From Acinetobacter sp. ANC 4558 (GTDB lineage: Bacteria > Pseudomonadota > Gammaproteobacteria > Pseudomonadales > Moraxellaceae): a stretch of 50,585 nt of DNA. The notes below the pieces were generated by a model, which searched no databases, had not been told where the DNA came from, and was given only the letters and a program-made list of their open reading frames with translations. The stretch spans positions 1 through 50,585 of the forward strand of contig NZ_NEGH01000006.1 in the NCBI RefSeq assembly GCF_002135375.1. Reading direction: 5' to 3'. The translations under genes were made by a program, and so were the position numbers. Shown one piece after another: positions 1 through 9,649 of this stretch (within the stretch, counting starts at the first letter, position 1; each line of letters opens with the position of its first letter).

Positions 1-179
1 CGCTTGTTTTTTCCATCAAAACGTGCAGTCACGTTATCTGAAAGTGCGGCAATTTCTGTCACAAGTTCTTTGATCTTTTCTGATTTATCTGAATCATTTA
101 AGCTTGCAACCAATTCAATTGGACTTTCAAGGCGCTCAAGAAGCGTTTTTAATTGTGCTGAAGTATTTTGATCTAACAT
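1..179 (-). CDS. ahpF: Alkyl hydroperoxide reductase subunit F (N-terminus only)
   Basis: Only the first 59 codons lie in the window; the gene continues beyond base 1. The peptide begins MLDQNTSAQLKTLLERLE and continues with IELVASLNDSD and IKELVTEIAALSDNV, which matches the N-terminal thioredoxin-like domain of AhpF. AhpF is the cytoplasmic flavoprotein that passes electrons from NADH to the peroxidase AhpC. The start is the ATG at 179-177, preceded on the minus strand by a GGAG about ten bases upstream. Its partner ahpC lies about 1.5 kb away on the same strand rather than next door. FAD, NADH and CxxC motifs are outside the window, so the call rests on N-terminal similarity alone. Confidence 0.85.
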   Translation of the reverse strand, partial: MLDQNTSAQLKTLLERLESPIELVASLNDSDKSEKIKELVTEIAALSDNVTARFDGKNK

Positions 180-261
180 GACGAACGTCTCCAAAGGAGT
201 AAATCTTTATTTGATGGAAGAATCATAGAATAAACCAATAGATAGGTAAAACAAGTTATTC

Positions 262-273
262 TCATTTAAATGA
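262..273. promoter_or_regulatory. 12-bp palindrome upstream of ahpF (possible operator)
   Basis: TCATTTAAATGA is a perfect palindrome lying 83 bases upstream of the ahpF start, in the gap between ahpF and the divergent DUF1653 gene. A peroxide-responsive regulator would be expected near here, but this sequence does not match the E. coli OxyR consensus. It could also be chance in AT-rich DNA. Confidence 0.2.
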
Positions 274-372
274 TCGGTTTATTGAATCAATATTAAAATA
301 ACGTTATAAACCTATGCAAGTCTGATAAAATTAATGGAGATAAAACTTAATTTTTCAAGAGATTAGTAGAGA

Positions 373-402
373 TTGCTAATAAATGAGTGGAATTTTTATA
401 AT
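373..402 (+). promoter_or_regulatory. Candidate sigma70 promoter for the DUF1653-methyltransferase pair
   Basis: TTGCTA (373-378) and a perfect TATAAT (397-402) are separated by 18 bases. Transcription would start near 409, about 35 bases before the DUF1653 start codon. The -35 box matches four of six consensus positions. No start site has been measured. Confidence 0.45.
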
Positions 403-443
403 CGATTTAGGTTTGAAATTTAATATAATTAGGTGGATAAAAG

Positions 444-662
444 ATGATGCTTAAAAAAGGTATATATCAACATTATAAAGGAAAGTTATATCAAGTTTTT
501 TCTATTGCAACACATAGTGAAACACAAGAAAAGTTAGTTGTTTATCAGTGCTTGTATGGGGATTATTCGATGTGGGTAAGGCCTTTAGATATGTTTTGTG
601 AAGCAGTGATTGTAGATGGCCAAACATTAGAGCGTTTTAAGTTAATTCAAGAATTAGGATAG
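444..662 (+). CDS. DUF1653 family protein
   Basis: This is a 72-residue (or 71-residue) cytoplasmic protein of the DUF1653 family, whose biochemical role is not established. The family pattern is visible: YQHYKGKLYQV near the start, then HSETQEKLVVYQCLYGD, then WVRPLDMF in the C-terminal half. This is a compact beta-rich fold with conserved Tyr, His-Ser-Glu and Trp-Val-Arg-Pro positions. Two ATG codons stand in tandem at 444 and 447; AGGTGG at 431-436 suits either. The O-methyltransferase begins nine bases after its stop, so the two are probably cotranscribed. The pair sits between ahpF and ahpC on the opposite strand, but nothing in the sequence ties it to peroxide defence. Confidence 0.8.
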   Translation: MMLKKGIYQHYKGKLYQVFSIATHSETQEKLVVYQCLYGDYSMWVRPLDMFCEAVIVDGQTLERFKLIQELG

Positions 663-671
663 GTTTGATCA

Positions 672-1259
672 ATGAGTGGTTTGAATTTTTTATCTAAAAT
701 AGAAACTTTATATCAGCAATTTAAAACACATGATGCTACACAATCTGATCGTTTAAATCGGTATAGAAATATTGAGCCAGAATCAGCTGAGTTTTTAAAT
801 ATTTTTATTCGAGCACAGCAGTCGCGTCATATTTTAGAAATTGGAACATCGACTGGATATTCAACTTTATGGTTGGCATATGCAGCTCAAGCAACACAAG
901 GAAAAATTACAACCATTGAAATAGACGTTGCTAGATCTGCAATGGCACAAAAAAATGCAATTGAATTTCTACTTGATGATCATATTGATTTTATTGTGTC
1001 AGATGCACAGGAATATTTACGTCATTCTTCAGAAAAATTTGATTTAATCTTATTAGATGCAGAGCGTGATGCATATTGTGAATATTGGCGATATTTACCT
1101 CATCTTTTAAATGAAAAAGGGGGAATATTAATTGTGGATAATATAATTTCTCATCAGACTGAAGTTCAAGCATTTTTGGATTTAGTGCAATCCGATACAA
1201 CATTTACAACGACAACATTACCTATAGGGGCAGGCTTATTTTTAGTTACATCTCTTTAA
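672..1259 (+). CDS. Class I SAM-dependent O-methyltransferase
   Basis: This 195-residue protein has a Rossmann methyltransferase core. Motif I, ILEIGTSTGYSTLW, lies near residues 54-67. The second acidic strand TIEID is near 81-85, and FDLILLDAE near residue 129 supplies the usual motif after strand four. GILIVDNII later in the chain fits the caffeoyl-CoA or catechol O-methyltransferase-like families. The length agrees with small bacterial members. It should act in the cytoplasm and transfer a methyl group from S-adenosylmethionine to a small hydroxylated substrate, but the substrate cannot be read from the sequence. It follows the DUF1653 gene by nine bases and is likely its operon partner. 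Confidence 0.8.
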   Translation: MSGLNFLSKIETLYQQFKTHDATQSDRLNRYRNIEPESAEFLNIFIRAQQSRHILEIGTSTGYSTLWLAYAAQATQGKITTIEIDVARSAMAQKNAIEFLLDDHIDFIVSDAQEYLRHSSEKFDLILLDAERDAYCEYWRYLPHLLNEKGGILIVDNIISHQTEVQAFLDLVQSDTTFTTTTLPIGAGLFLVTSL

Positions 1260-1314
1260 CTAGATTATATCAAAGATAAAAGTCATCAAGTTTAATATGA
1301 TGACTTTGCAATTT

Positions 1315-1521
1315 TTATTGAATTGACATTCGTTTGAAGTGTAAATTGTATTCTAGATATTTATGGACAAATACTGCTTTATTGCTACATCGAACTAAAT
1401 TATTGTAGATGAATTCTGGAACTGGATGAAATAAATCTACAGTTCCATTGTTATAAAAAATTTTTAAATATTTAGATGTTGAATTGTATTTAAAAGATGT
1501 CACAGCAACAGTTATTTCCAT
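1315..1521 (-). CDS. Small KTSC-domain-like protein
   Basis: This is a 68-residue protein with the layout of the KTSC domain: SFKYNSTSKYLKIFYNNG near the start, then VPEFIYNNLVRCSNKAVFVH. The family pattern is a short beta hairpin followed by a helix around a V-P-x-x-[VI]-Y element. The function of the domain is not settled. I take the ATG at 1521-1519, because AGAGG on the minus strand lies six bases before it. A TTG six bases further upstream is too close to that site. The gene is convergent with the methyltransferase and stands alone. Assignment is by pattern only. Confidence 0.6.
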   Translation of the reverse strand: MEITVAVTSFKYNSTSKYLKIFYNNGTVDLFHPVPEFIYNNLVRCSNKAVFVHKYLEYNLHFKRMSIQ

Positions 1522-1680
1522 AAGCAACCTCTTGGTGGTTAAAGGTTAAATCATAATTTGAGCCTAAATGGTTAGATTGGTGTTTATTATTTATGTATAG
1601 CATAACCACCTTGAGATACAAGATTTAAAAGAATGAAAATAACAATTTTTGTAGATATTGAATGATTAAAAATAGATATA

Positions 1681-1710
1681 AAAAAACCACGCTAAATTGC
1701 GTGGTTTTTT
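1681..1710 (-). terminator. Rho-independent terminator of ahpC
   Basis: A 12-base inverted repeat, AAAAAACCACGC and GCGTGGTTTTTT, surrounds a six-base loop. Read on the minus strand it follows the ahpC stop by about 20 bases and ends in a run of T. Because both arms carry A/T tails it could also work on the plus strand. Confidence 0.9.
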
Positions 1711-1732
1711 ATATTTAAAAATCTAATCGAAA

Positions 1733-2296
1733 TTAGATTTTACCGACTAAATCGATTGAAGGAGCAAGAGTTGCTTCGCCTTCTTTCCATTTCGCTGGAC
1801 ATACTTCACCTGGGTGAGCATGAACATATTGAGCAGCTTTAACTTTACGAAGAAGTTCTTGAGCATCACGACCAATACCACCAGCATTGATTTCGATGAT
1901 TTGAATTTTACCTTCTGGATCAATCACGAATGTACCACGATCAGCAAGACCAGCAGCTTCGATTAATACGTCAAAGTTTTTAGAAAGAGTCCAAGTTGGA
2001 TCACCAACCATTACATATTCAATTTTTTTGATTTCTTCAGAAGAATCATGCCAAGCTTTGTGTGTGAAATGTGTATCAGTAGAAACTGAATAGATTTCAA
2101 CGCCTAATTTTTTGAATTCTGCATAGTTATCTGCAAGATCACCAAGCTCAGTTGGGCAAACAAAAGTAAAGTCAGCTGGATAGAAAAATACAACAGACCA
2201 TTTGCCTTTAAGATCAGCTTCAGTAACTTCAATGAATTGACCGTTTTGGAATGCTTGTGCTTTGAATGGTTTAACTTCAGTATTAATTAAGCTCAT
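1733..2296 (-). CDS. ahpC: Alkyl hydroperoxide reductase subunit C (2-Cys peroxiredoxin)
   Basis: AhpC reduces hydrogen peroxide and organic hydroperoxides in the cytoplasm and is recycled by AhpF. The 187-residue product starts [16 protein letters not shown], the standard length and N-terminus of the family. The peroxidatic cysteine is in DFTFVCPTE (Cys47) and the resolving cysteine in [10 protein letters not shown] near residue 166. The frame is open for four more codons upstream, but alignment with the family favours the ATG at 2296. A strong hairpin terminator follows. The gene is divergent from hrpA across 335 bases. Its reductase ahpF is on the same strand, but two other genes and a KTSC-like gene intervene, so the two are transcribed separately. 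Confidence 0.97.
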   Translation of the reverse strand: MSLINTEVKPFKAQAFQNGQFIEVTEADLKGKWSVVFFYPADFTFVCPTELGDLADNYAEFKKLGVEIYSVSTDTHFTHKAWHDSSEEIKKIEYVMVGDPTWTLSKNFDVLIEAAGLADRGTFVIDPEGKIQIIEINAGGIGRDAQELLRKVKAAQYVHAHPGEVCPAKWKEGEATLAPSIDLVGKI

Positions 2297-2631
2297 CATT
2301 GTCTCCATGATTGAGGTTAGTATTTAATTTCCTTAAGAAGAGTAGCGAATTCTTCTCGATTGCTGAAACAGTATTTTTACATTACTAAAATCGGAAAAAC
2401 CGAATAATAAATATCAGCAATAATTGACTTTGATTTTCTGAGTAGATCAATCAATATTTAATAAAGCCAAAAGCAGATTTATTGGTATAGCATGCCTATA
2501 CATGATGACGAAGGTGTGTAAATTCAAGTGTTAAAATTAAAAAAGTTGAAAATTATCGAAAAAGGGAAGCTTTCTCTTCTGTAGAGAACAGCGTAAAATA
2601 CGCTTTTGTTGTTTTGAAGAGATTTTAATCT
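2297..2631. promoter_or_regulatory. Intergenic region between divergent ahpC and hrpA
   Basis: This 335-base gap must hold the promoters of ahpC (minus strand) and hrpA (plus strand). Two inverted repeats stand out: TATAG-CATGC-CTATA at 2486-2500, and CGG-AAAAA-CCG near 2391-2405. The first resembles a LysR-type half-site pair, but its spacing (five bases between ATAG and CTAT) differs from the seven of the OxyR consensus. A short hairpin, AGCGTA-AAA-TACGCT at 2590-2604 followed by T-rich DNA, sits in the hrpA leader and could attenuate it. I see no gene here. Confidence 0.4.
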
Positions 2632-5600
2632 GTGCTGAGTCATTTAAATGTAGATCAACTCGTAATGGTGCGTGACCGTCATCGTTTAAATCGACTAGCT
2701 AAAGGTAAAGATGCGAATCTACAGCAGTTCGATGAGCTTTTTAAAAAGTCAAATGACAAAGTGAAAGCTCGAGTTGAACAAATTCCAAATATTAAATTAA
2801 ATCAAGATTTACCCGTTACTCAATATGCAGATCAATTAATTGCAGCCATTGAAAAGCATCAGGTGATTATTGTTGCTGGTGAAACAGGTTCAGGTAAAAC
2901 AACACAATTACCACAAATTGCAATGCTTGCAGGTCGAGGATTAACGGGTTTAATTGGACATACCCAGCCTCGCAGATTGGCTGCACGAAGTGTATCCCAA
3001 CGTATTGCCGAAGAAGTTGGTGAAAAGTTAGGAGATTCGATTAGTTTTAAAGTACGATTTAATGAACAAGGTTCAGAAAATTCGATTGTTCGTGTGATGA
3101 CAGACGGTATTTTACTGGCTGAACTAGTAAATGACCGTTATTTAAATAAATACGATACGATTATTATTGATGAAGCACATGAACGTTCATTGAATATTGA
3201 CTTTATTATGGGGTATTTGAAGCAATTACTCCCTAAACGACAAGATTTAAAAGTCATCATTACGTCCGCAACACTTGATGTAAACCGTTTTAGTCAATAT
3301 TTCAATCATGCGCCTATTTTCGAAGTTGAGGGGCGTAGTTACCCAGTAGATGTGCTTTATCGACCTATTTCTGAACTTAATATCGGTGGTAGTGATGATG
3401 ATGAATTTGATGATTTTGAGGAAAATTTACCTCGAGCAGTTGTTTTAGCAGTTGCAGAGTGCTTGCAAGATGCACAATCGAAAGGGCATCCAGAGCATGC
3501 AGATATTTTAATTTTTGCAAGTACCGAGCAAGAAATTCGAGAATTACAAGAAACATTAATTAAACATGGGCCAAAACATACAGAAGTACTTACGTTATAT
3601 GCACGTTTAGCTTTAGCTGAACAGCAGAAAATTTTTAATCCATCGGGTGGTGGGCGACGTATTATTATTGCAACAAACGTTGCTGAAACTGCACTTACGG
3701 TGCCGAATATTCGCTACGTCATTGATAGTGGCTTTGCGCGTATTTCACGTTATAACTATCGCTCTAGGGTGCAACGTCTTCCGATTGAAGCAGTGTCTCA
3801 GGCAGCAGCCAATCAACGAAAAGGGCGTTGTGGACGTATTGCACCTGGCGTATGTATCCGATTATATAGTGAAGAGGATTTTTTAAGTCGTCCAGAATTT
3901 ACTGAACCTGAAATTAAACGAACTAACTTAGCATCTGTCATTTTGCAAATGCAAAGTTTGGGCTTGGGTACACTGGAAGAGTTTGATTTTATTGAGCCAC
4001 CTGATCATCGTTTAGTGAATGATGGGAGAAAGCTTTTAATTGAACTCGGTGCTATGGTTGAAAAATCTGTCATCGCTAAAGATCAATTGCGTAAAAATGT
4101 ACCTAAAGAGGCATTAACTAAAATTGGTCAGCAAATGGCAAGAATGCCGATTGATCCGCGGCTTGCACGAATGATTTTGGGTGGTGCGCATTTTGGTGTT
4201 TTAAATGAAATTTTGATTATTGTTGCTGCACTTGCTGTACAAGATCCGCGAGAGCGCCCAGCGGATAAGCAAATGCAAGCAGATCAAAAACATGCCTTAT
4301 TCCGTGAAGCAGACTCAGACTTCTTATTTTATTTAAAACTTTGGGATGCTATAAATAATTCTCATGAAAGTATGAGTGAGAATAGGCGTCGTACTTTTGC
4401 TCGACAACATTTTTTGAGTTGGTTGCGTTTGCGAGAATGGAAAAAAACACACGAGCAATTGGTTGATTTAGCACGTGGGTTAAAACTCTCGTTTAATGCC
4501 CAAAAGGCTAGCTATGAAAATTTGCATAGAGCTTTATTAACAGGGCTTTTATCTTTTATTGCCAATAAAACAGATGAGCGTAATGTTTTTATGGCAGTTC
4601 GGCAGCAAAAAGCACGCGTATTCCCAGCATCCACCTTGCATAAAACCAATACCTCTTGGGTGATGGCATTCGAGATGGTGGAAACATCACAAGTATATTT
4701 GAGAACTTTAGCAAAAATTGAACCAGAATGGATTTTACTGGCCGCAGGTAATTTATTAAAGCATCATTATTTTGAGCCACATTGGTCTAAAAAAACCGGT
4801 GTTGTTAATGCTTATGATCAAATTTCATTATTTGGTTTAATTATTGAGCCTAAGCAAGCAATTAATTATGAAAAAGTCGATCAGCCAGCGGCACATGAAA
4901 TCTTTCTGCGAGATGCATTAACGACAGGAAATTTAGGTATTTCTCCACCATTTCTCAAGCATAACTTATTAAAACTTGAAGAAGTGGAGCGTGTGGAGGA
5001 TAAACTGCGTCGTCGTGATTTGGTTGTCGATGAAGAAACGATTTATCAGTTTTATGCATCAAAAATACCACCTGAAATAGCAAGTCGACGAAGTTTTGAA
5101 GATTGGCGTGCAACAATTGAACCGAAAGATCCGCGTTATTTATTTGTGGAAGATGATGCATTGTGGTTGGATGATCGCCCAACGACACAATTATTTCCAG
5201 ATTTTTTACGCAATGGTGAGCTACGTTTAGCAACAACTTATAAATTTGATCCAAGTCATGATGAAGATGGCGCGACAGTTAAAATTCCAATTCAAGCCTT
5301 GGCACAGGTCGATGAGAATATTTGGTCGTGGGGAGTGCCAGGTTGGCGTCAGGAGTTGATTGAGGCGTTATTAAAATCTTTGCCTAAAGATAAGCGTCGC
5401 AATTTGGTTCCAGTTCCAGATACGGCTAAAAAATTGCTGAAAGCTATTGATGCACAGCATTTACAAGCGCATATATTTCATTACTTGGCTTATCAGCTTC
5501 GTGGCGAGCAAATTGTAGAAAAAGATTTCTCTTTTGAGCGCGTTGAAGCCTATTTGATTCCATTAATCAAAGTACGTGATGAAAATGGGCGAGTGATTGA

Positions 5601-6525
5601 ACAAGGACGGGATTTAGCCGAATTAAAAGCTCGTTGTCGCACAGAAACACATAGCCCAGTAAAACAATTAAAGGGAGAGTTTAAAAGCTTTCCAGCTAAT
5701 TTTGTTTTTGAAGCTTCACAGAAGGTTACGGGCGTAATTGTGAAGCAGTATCAAGCTTTAGTGCCAACCCGAAAATTCTCTGACTTAGAGCAAAAAGATG
5801 AGTCAGGTGTTGTTATTCAAACATTTAATGATCAATTTGAAGCGGTAAAGCAGCACCGAAGTGGTGTAATACGTTTAGTACATATGCAATTGGGGGATTT
5901 GATACGTCAGCTTAAAAAACAGATCTCTAAGCCATTGGCATTGGCATATTCACCACTAGGCGATAAAGCAAAATTAGAACAAATGTTAATTTATGCAACA
6001 TTACAAATGGCTATTTCAGAGCTTCCTGTTAATGTTCATGAGTATGATGCTTTGCTTGAACATGTTAAAAAAACGTTTTTAACGCATGGACAAAAGATTC
6101 TTCAAGAATTAAGTGATATTTTTATTCAGTGGCAGGATATTCGTCGAAAATTACTGCTTCTAGATGCATCTGTATTCAGTGTGAATATAAATGATATTGA
6201 AGATCAACTTGATTTAATGGATTTATCCGACTTTGTTTATAATAAACCGATAGATGTTTGGCTTGAGTTTTCACGTTATTTAAAAGCATTGATTCTACGT
6301 CTTGATCGATTGCCTAATAATTTACAACGTGACAATGCCGCGATAGATCAAATTGACCCTTGGATGGAAAAATTATTTAAATATAAACATGATGTACGTT
6401 TGAAAGAATTATATTTTATGGTTGAAGAGTTACGTATTTCTTTATTCTCTCAACCAATGAAGACAAAGATGCCAATTTCAACCACACGTTTGCAAAAACT
6501 ATGGGAACAGCTTGGAATCAGTTAA
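2632..6525 (+). CDS. hrpA: ATP-dependent RNA helicase HrpA
   Basis: At 1297 residues the protein is the normal size for HrpA (about 1300 in E. coli). It is a DEAH-box helicase: Walker A GETGSGKTT at residues 83-91, DEAH at 180-183, SAT at 212-214, and motif VI QRKGRCGR near 394-401. The helicase-associated and C-terminal HrpA domains fill the rest. HrpA unwinds RNA and has been linked to rescue of stalled ribosomes and mRNA processing. The GTG at 2632 is chosen because the following residues LVMVRDRHRLNRLAKG align with the N-terminus of the family. Downstream, the ketosynthase gene begins 29 bases after the stop and may be cotranscribed. Confidence 0.95.
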   Translation: MLSHLNVDQLVMVRDRHRLNRLAKGKDANLQQFDELFKKSNDKVKARVEQIPNIKLNQDLPVTQYADQLIAAIEKHQVIIVAGETGSGKTTQLPQIAMLAGRGLTGLIGHTQPRRLAARSVSQRIAEEVGEKLGDSISFKVRFNEQGSENSIVRVMTDGILLAELVNDRYLNKYDTIIIDEAHERSLNIDFIMGYLKQLLPKRQDLKVIITSATLDVNRFSQYFNHAPIFEVEGRSYPVDVLYRPISELNIGGSDDDEFDDFEENLPRAVVLAVAECLQDAQSKGHPEHADILIFASTEQEIRELQETLIKHGPKHTEVLTLYARLALAEQQKIFNPSGGGRRIIIATNVAETALTVPNIRYVIDSGFARISRYNYRSRVQRLPIEAVSQAAANQRKGRCGRIAPGVCIRLYSEEDFLSRPEFTEPEIKRTNLASVILQMQSLGLGTLEEFDFIEPPDHRLVNDGRKLLIELGAMVEKSVIAKDQLRKNVPKEALTKIGQQMARMPIDPRLARMILGGAHFGVLNEILIIVAALAVQDPRERPADKQMQADQKHALFREADSDFLFYLKLWDAINNSHESMSENRRRTFARQHFLSWLRLREWKKTHEQLVDLARGLKLSFNAQKASYENLHRALLTGLLSFIANKTDERNVFMAVRQQKARVFPASTLHKTNTSWVMAFEMVETSQVYLRTLAKIEPEWILLAAGNLLKHHYFEPHWSKKTGVVNAYDQISLFGLIIEPKQAINYEKVDQPAAHEIFLRDALTTGNLGISPPFLKHNLLKLEEVERVEDKLRRRDLVVDEETIYQFYASKIPPEIASRRSFEDWRATIEPKDPRYLFVEDDALWLDDRPTTQLFPDFLRNGELRLATTYKFDPSHDEDGATVKIPIQALAQVDENIWSWGVPGWRQELIEALLKSLPKDKRRNLVPVPDTAKKLLKAIDAQHLQAHIFHYLAYQLRGEQIVEKDFSFERVEAYLIPLIKVRDENGRVIEQGRDLAELKARCRTETHSPVKQLKGEFKSFPANFVFEASQKVTGVIVKQYQALVPTRKFSDLEQKDESGVVIQTFNDQFEAVKQHRSGVIRLVHMQLGDLIRQLKKQISKPLALAYSPLGDKAKLEQMLIYATLQMAISELPVNVHEYDALLEHVKKTFLTHGQKILQELSDIFIQWQDIRRKLLLLDASVFSVNINDIEDQLDLMDLSDFVYNKPIDVWLEFSRYLKALILRLDRLPNNLQRDNAAIDQIDPWMEKLFKYKHDVRLKELYFMVEELRISLFSQPMKTKMPISTTRLQKLWEQLGIS

Positions 6526-6554
6526 TATATAGATAAAATTAATAGGAGTTTTAC

Positions 6555-7661
6555 ATGGGCATTCGCATTACTGGTACTGGCTTGTATCACCCAAAAGATG
6601 TCATTACCAATGAAGAATTAGTTGAAAGTTTAAATGCTTATGTGGAACATTATAACCAAGAAAATGCTGAAAAAATTGCGACTGGGGCGTTAGAAGAACT
6701 CCGTGGCTCAAGTGCAGAGTTTATTGAAAAAGCATCAGGCGTGAAGCAACGCTATGTAATCGAAAAAACAGGAATATTAGATATTCATCGTTTACGTCCA
6801 AAATTACATGAACGGACAAATGATGAGCTCTCAATTCAAGCAGAATGGGGCGTAATTGCAGCAAAGCAAGCGATGGAAAATGCTGGGGTAACACCTGAAG
6901 ATATCGATGTTGTAATTTTATCATGTTCTAATTTACAGCGTGCTTATCCTGCTGTGGCAATTGAAATTCAAAGTGCTTTAGGTATTCAAGGTTATGCCTA
7001 TGACATGAATGTTGCTTGTTCTGCAGCAACATTTGGAATTAAGCAAGCGTATGATGCAATTAAAGCAGGAGCACGTCGTGTATTGTTAGTCAATGTTGAA
7101 ATTACTTCTGCACATACAGATTTCCGTTCACGCGATTGTCATTTTATTTTTGGAGATGTTGCAACGGCATCGATTATTGAAGATACCGAAATAAAATCTG
7201 GATTTGAAGTATTGGATATCCATTTATTTACGCAATTTTCAAACAATATTCGTAATAATTTTGGATTTTTAAATTTAAGTGAAATAGAGGCAGATATCGA
7301 TAATAATCGTTTCCGTCAAGATGGACGTAAGGTTTTTAAGGAAGTTTGTCCGCTTGTAGCTAAAATGATTACAGAGCAGTTGAATAAAAATGCGATTGCG
7401 CCTGAAAATATTAAACGCTATTGGTTGCATCAAGCTAATGCGAGTATGAATGAACTGATTTTAAAGTTGGTTGTTGGAAAAGAACATGCACAGCCAGAGT
7501 TGGTTCCTATTATTTTGGATGAATTTGCAAATACATCATCTGCAGGGGTAATTATTGCACTACACCGTACTGCGCATGAAGTTGAGCATGATGAATATGG
7601 TGTATTGTGTTCTTTTGGTGCTGGATATTCTGTAGGTTCAATTCTTGTTCAAAAAAAATAA
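6555..7661 (+). CDS. Beta-ketoacyl-ACP synthase III (FabH-like)
   Basis: This 368-residue thiolase-fold enzyme has the condensing triad of the KAS III class. The nucleophile is Cys155 in [10 protein letters not shown], the histidine is His292 in WLHQANASM, and the asparagine is Asn326 in FANTSSAG. It is longer than E. coli FabH (317 residues), with an extra stretch near residues 20-80. That matches the second FabH-like group of Pseudomonas and Acinetobacter, members of which can condense longer acyl-CoA with malonyl-ACP. Its role is likely in fatty-acid or lipid synthesis, but the preferred primer cannot be predicted. GGAG precedes the ATG. A terminator follows at 7716. Confidence 0.85.
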   Translation: MGIRITGTGLYHPKDVITNEELVESLNAYVEHYNQENAEKIATGALEELRGSSAEFIEKASGVKQRYVIEKTGILDIHRLRPKLHERTNDELSIQAEWGVIAAKQAMENAGVTPEDIDVVILSCSNLQRAYPAVAIEIQSALGIQGYAYDMNVACSAATFGIKQAYDAIKAGARRVLLVNVEITSAHTDFRSRDCHFIFGDVATASIIEDTEIKSGFEVLDIHLFTQFSNNIRNNFGFLNLSEIEADIDNNRFRQDGRKVFKEVCPLVAKMITEQLNKNAIAPENIKRYWLHQANASMNELILKLVVGKEHAQPELVPIILDEFANTSSAGVIIALHRTAHEVEHDEYGVLCSFGAGYSVGSILVQKK

Positions 7662-7715
7662 TAACGTTGAATGTAATATTTAAAGATATTCAATTTAAGT
7701 AAATGCAAATGATTT

Positions 7716-7750
7716 AAAAAGAGGTTAGATTAAATTTAACCTCTTTTTTT
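7716..7750 (+). terminator. Rho-independent terminator after the ketosynthase gene
   Basis: AAAAAGAGGTTA pairs with TAACCTCTTTTT across a nine-base loop and continues into a T run. It ends the hrpA-ketosynthase transcript about 55 bases after the stop codon. Confidence 0.88.
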
Positions 7751-7917
7751 ATGATGATTGAGATTATAATGAAAAACGTGTACAGATAATCGATTATCAA
7801 TTCGATAAAGTTGCAATTTTTTTATAATTAAATAAGAAAAACATTGCTCAAATCTTTATGAATAATAAGGCTTAGGTTAAGATGGACGATCTTTTATAAA
7901 ACTATTATTGAAGTATT

Positions 7918-9339
7918 ATGCAGCCATTTGTTCTTTATAACTCAGAGCAACGTAAAAAAGTTGAATTTGTTCCACGTAAAGAAGGACATATCGACATGTA
8001 TGTATGTGGTATGACTGTTTATGATTATTGTCATATTGGTCATGCGCGTGTCATGGTTGCATTTGATTATATTATTCGATTTTTACGTAGCCAAGGTTGG
8101 CAAGTGAAATATGTACGTAATATTACAGACATTGATGACAAAATTATAAAACGTGCGAATGAGAATGGTGAAAGTATTACAACACTCACCGATCGTTTTA
8201 TTCAAGCAATGAATGATGATGCTGAAAATTTAGGTTGCTTAGCACCAGATGAAGCACCACGTGCCACTGAGTATATCGACCAAATGCAAAATATGATTGG
8301 TGACTTGGTGAATAAAGGTACTGCATATCCTTCAGCGAATGGCGATGTATATTTTGAAGTTGAAAAGTTTGAAAAATATGGTCGTCTTTCTGGGCGTAAA
8401 CTTGATGACATGCAAGCCGGTGCCTCTGAGCGTGTAGATGTTGAAGTTGAAAAGAAACATCCATTTGATTTTGTTCTTTGGAAACATGCAAAAGAAAATG
8501 AACCTTCATGGGCATCCCCATGGGGAAATGGTCGTCCAGGTTGGCATATTGAATGTTCAGCAATGTCAACATGCTGCTTAGGAAATCACTTTGATATTCA
8601 TGGTGGTGGTTCAGATTTGCTCTTTCCACATCATGAAAATGAAATTGCACAGTCAGAAGCATCAACAGGTGAACAGTATGTAAATTATTGGATGCATGTG
8701 GGTTTTATTAATGTTGATGGCGAAAAAATGTCTAAATCATTGGGTAATTTTTTCACGATTCGTGATGTGATGGAAAAGTTCCATCCTGAAGTGATTCGTT
8801 ACTTTATTGTATCTTCACATTATCGTAGTCCTGTTAATTTTTCTGATGTGGCATTAAAAGAAGCAAAAACGACATTAACGCGTTTTTATCATGCATATAA
8901 AGCCTATGAAGCAATTTATGCTAGTAAAACGGTCGATACTTTAGATGAAGCACTCGTTGAGCGTTTTAATACAGCAATGCGTGATGACTTTAATACTTCA
9001 GAGGCAATAGCCGTTTTATTTGAAATTATTAAAGAGCTCAATAGAGCAGTTAAAGAAGAGAATACTGAACAATCAGCGATTTATTATTCTACTTTGCGCT
9101 ATCTTACGAATATTCTTGGATTGGTTCAATATCCTGTTGATGATTTCTTAAAATCAGATATTGGTCAAAACGCTCTCGGTTTATCTGAAGCGCAAATTGA
9201 AGATTATATTCAGCAACGCCAAGATGCGAAGAAAGATAAAAATTTTGCACGTGCAGATGAAGTTCGTCAGACGCTGCTCGATCAAGGGGTGGTTTTAGAA
9301 GATACCCGTCAAGGAACGATTTGGCGCCGTGCTGATTAA
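7918..9339 (+). CDS. cysS: Cysteinyl-tRNA synthetase
   Basis: CysRS charges tRNA-Cys in the cytoplasm. The 473-residue product is the usual monomeric class I size. It carries the signature HIGH at residues 39-42 in [11 protein letters not shown] and KMSKS at 270-274 in [10 protein letters not shown]. Zinc ligands are expected at Cys30 ([10 protein letters not shown]) and in the WHIECSAMS and [15 protein letters not shown] elements. The DALR-type C-terminal region follows. The start is the ATG at 7918; upstream DNA is a 256-base gap with a terminator and presumably the promoter. A tRNA-Gly gene with its own promoter starts 64 bases after the stop. Confidence 0.97.
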   Translation: MQPFVLYNSEQRKKVEFVPRKEGHIDMYVCGMTVYDYCHIGHARVMVAFDYIIRFLRSQGWQVKYVRNITDIDDKIIKRANENGESITTLTDRFIQAMNDDAENLGCLAPDEAPRATEYIDQMQNMIGDLVNKGTAYPSANGDVYFEVEKFEKYGRLSGRKLDDMQAGASERVDVEVEKKHPFDFVLWKHAKENEPSWASPWGNGRPGWHIECSAMSTCCLGNHFDIHGGGSDLLFPHHENEIAQSEASTGEQYVNYWMHVGFINVDGEKMSKSLGNFFTIRDVMEKFHPEVIRYFIVSSHYRSPVNFSDVALKEAKTTLTRFYHAYKAYEAIYASKTVDTLDEALVERFNTAMRDDFNTSEAIAVLFEIIKELNRAVKEENTEQSAIYYSTLRYLTNILGLVQYPVDDFLKSDIGQNALGLSEAQIEDYIQQRQDAKKDKNFARADEVRQTLLDQGVVLEDTRQGTIWRRAD

Positions 9340-9362
9340 TTCAGCATTTGGTTGGGAATATA

Positions 9363-9390
9363 TTGACAGTCAATTAAAAGTCTTTATAAT
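9363..9390 (+). promoter_or_regulatory. Consensus sigma70 promoter of tRNA-Gly
   Basis: A perfect TTGACA (9363-9368) and a perfect TATAAT (9385-9390) are separated by 16 bases. Transcription would begin near 9397, a few bases before the mature tRNA 5' end. Such near-ideal promoters are typical of stable RNA genes. Confidence 0.88.
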
Positions 9391-9403
9391 TCCTTTCCAT
9401 ATT

Positions 9404-9479
<76 letters not shown>

Positions 9480-9486
9480 AAATTTT

Positions 9487-9520
9487 AAAAAGCCTAAATC
9501 AAATGATTTAGGCTTTTTTT
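9487..9520 (+). terminator. Rho-independent terminator of tRNA-Gly
   Basis: AAAAAGCCTAAATC pairs with GATTTAGGCTTTTT around an AAAT loop and ends in seven T. It starts eight bases after the tRNA. Confidence 0.92.
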
Positions 9521-9649
9521 ATGCGTATTAAAGATTTATATACACTTTTAAGATTTAAATGATCACTTATGGGTGTCGTATCTTTACTATGATTTTGATA
9601 TCGTTGATACATGAGTATTTGATATAAAATAAGGCTAGCGCGAGAATAA

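Noticed and set aside
8198..8665. A 155-codon antisense frame inside cysS
   Set aside because: The histidine-rich product has no family features, and the cysS frame is fully supported by its motifs.
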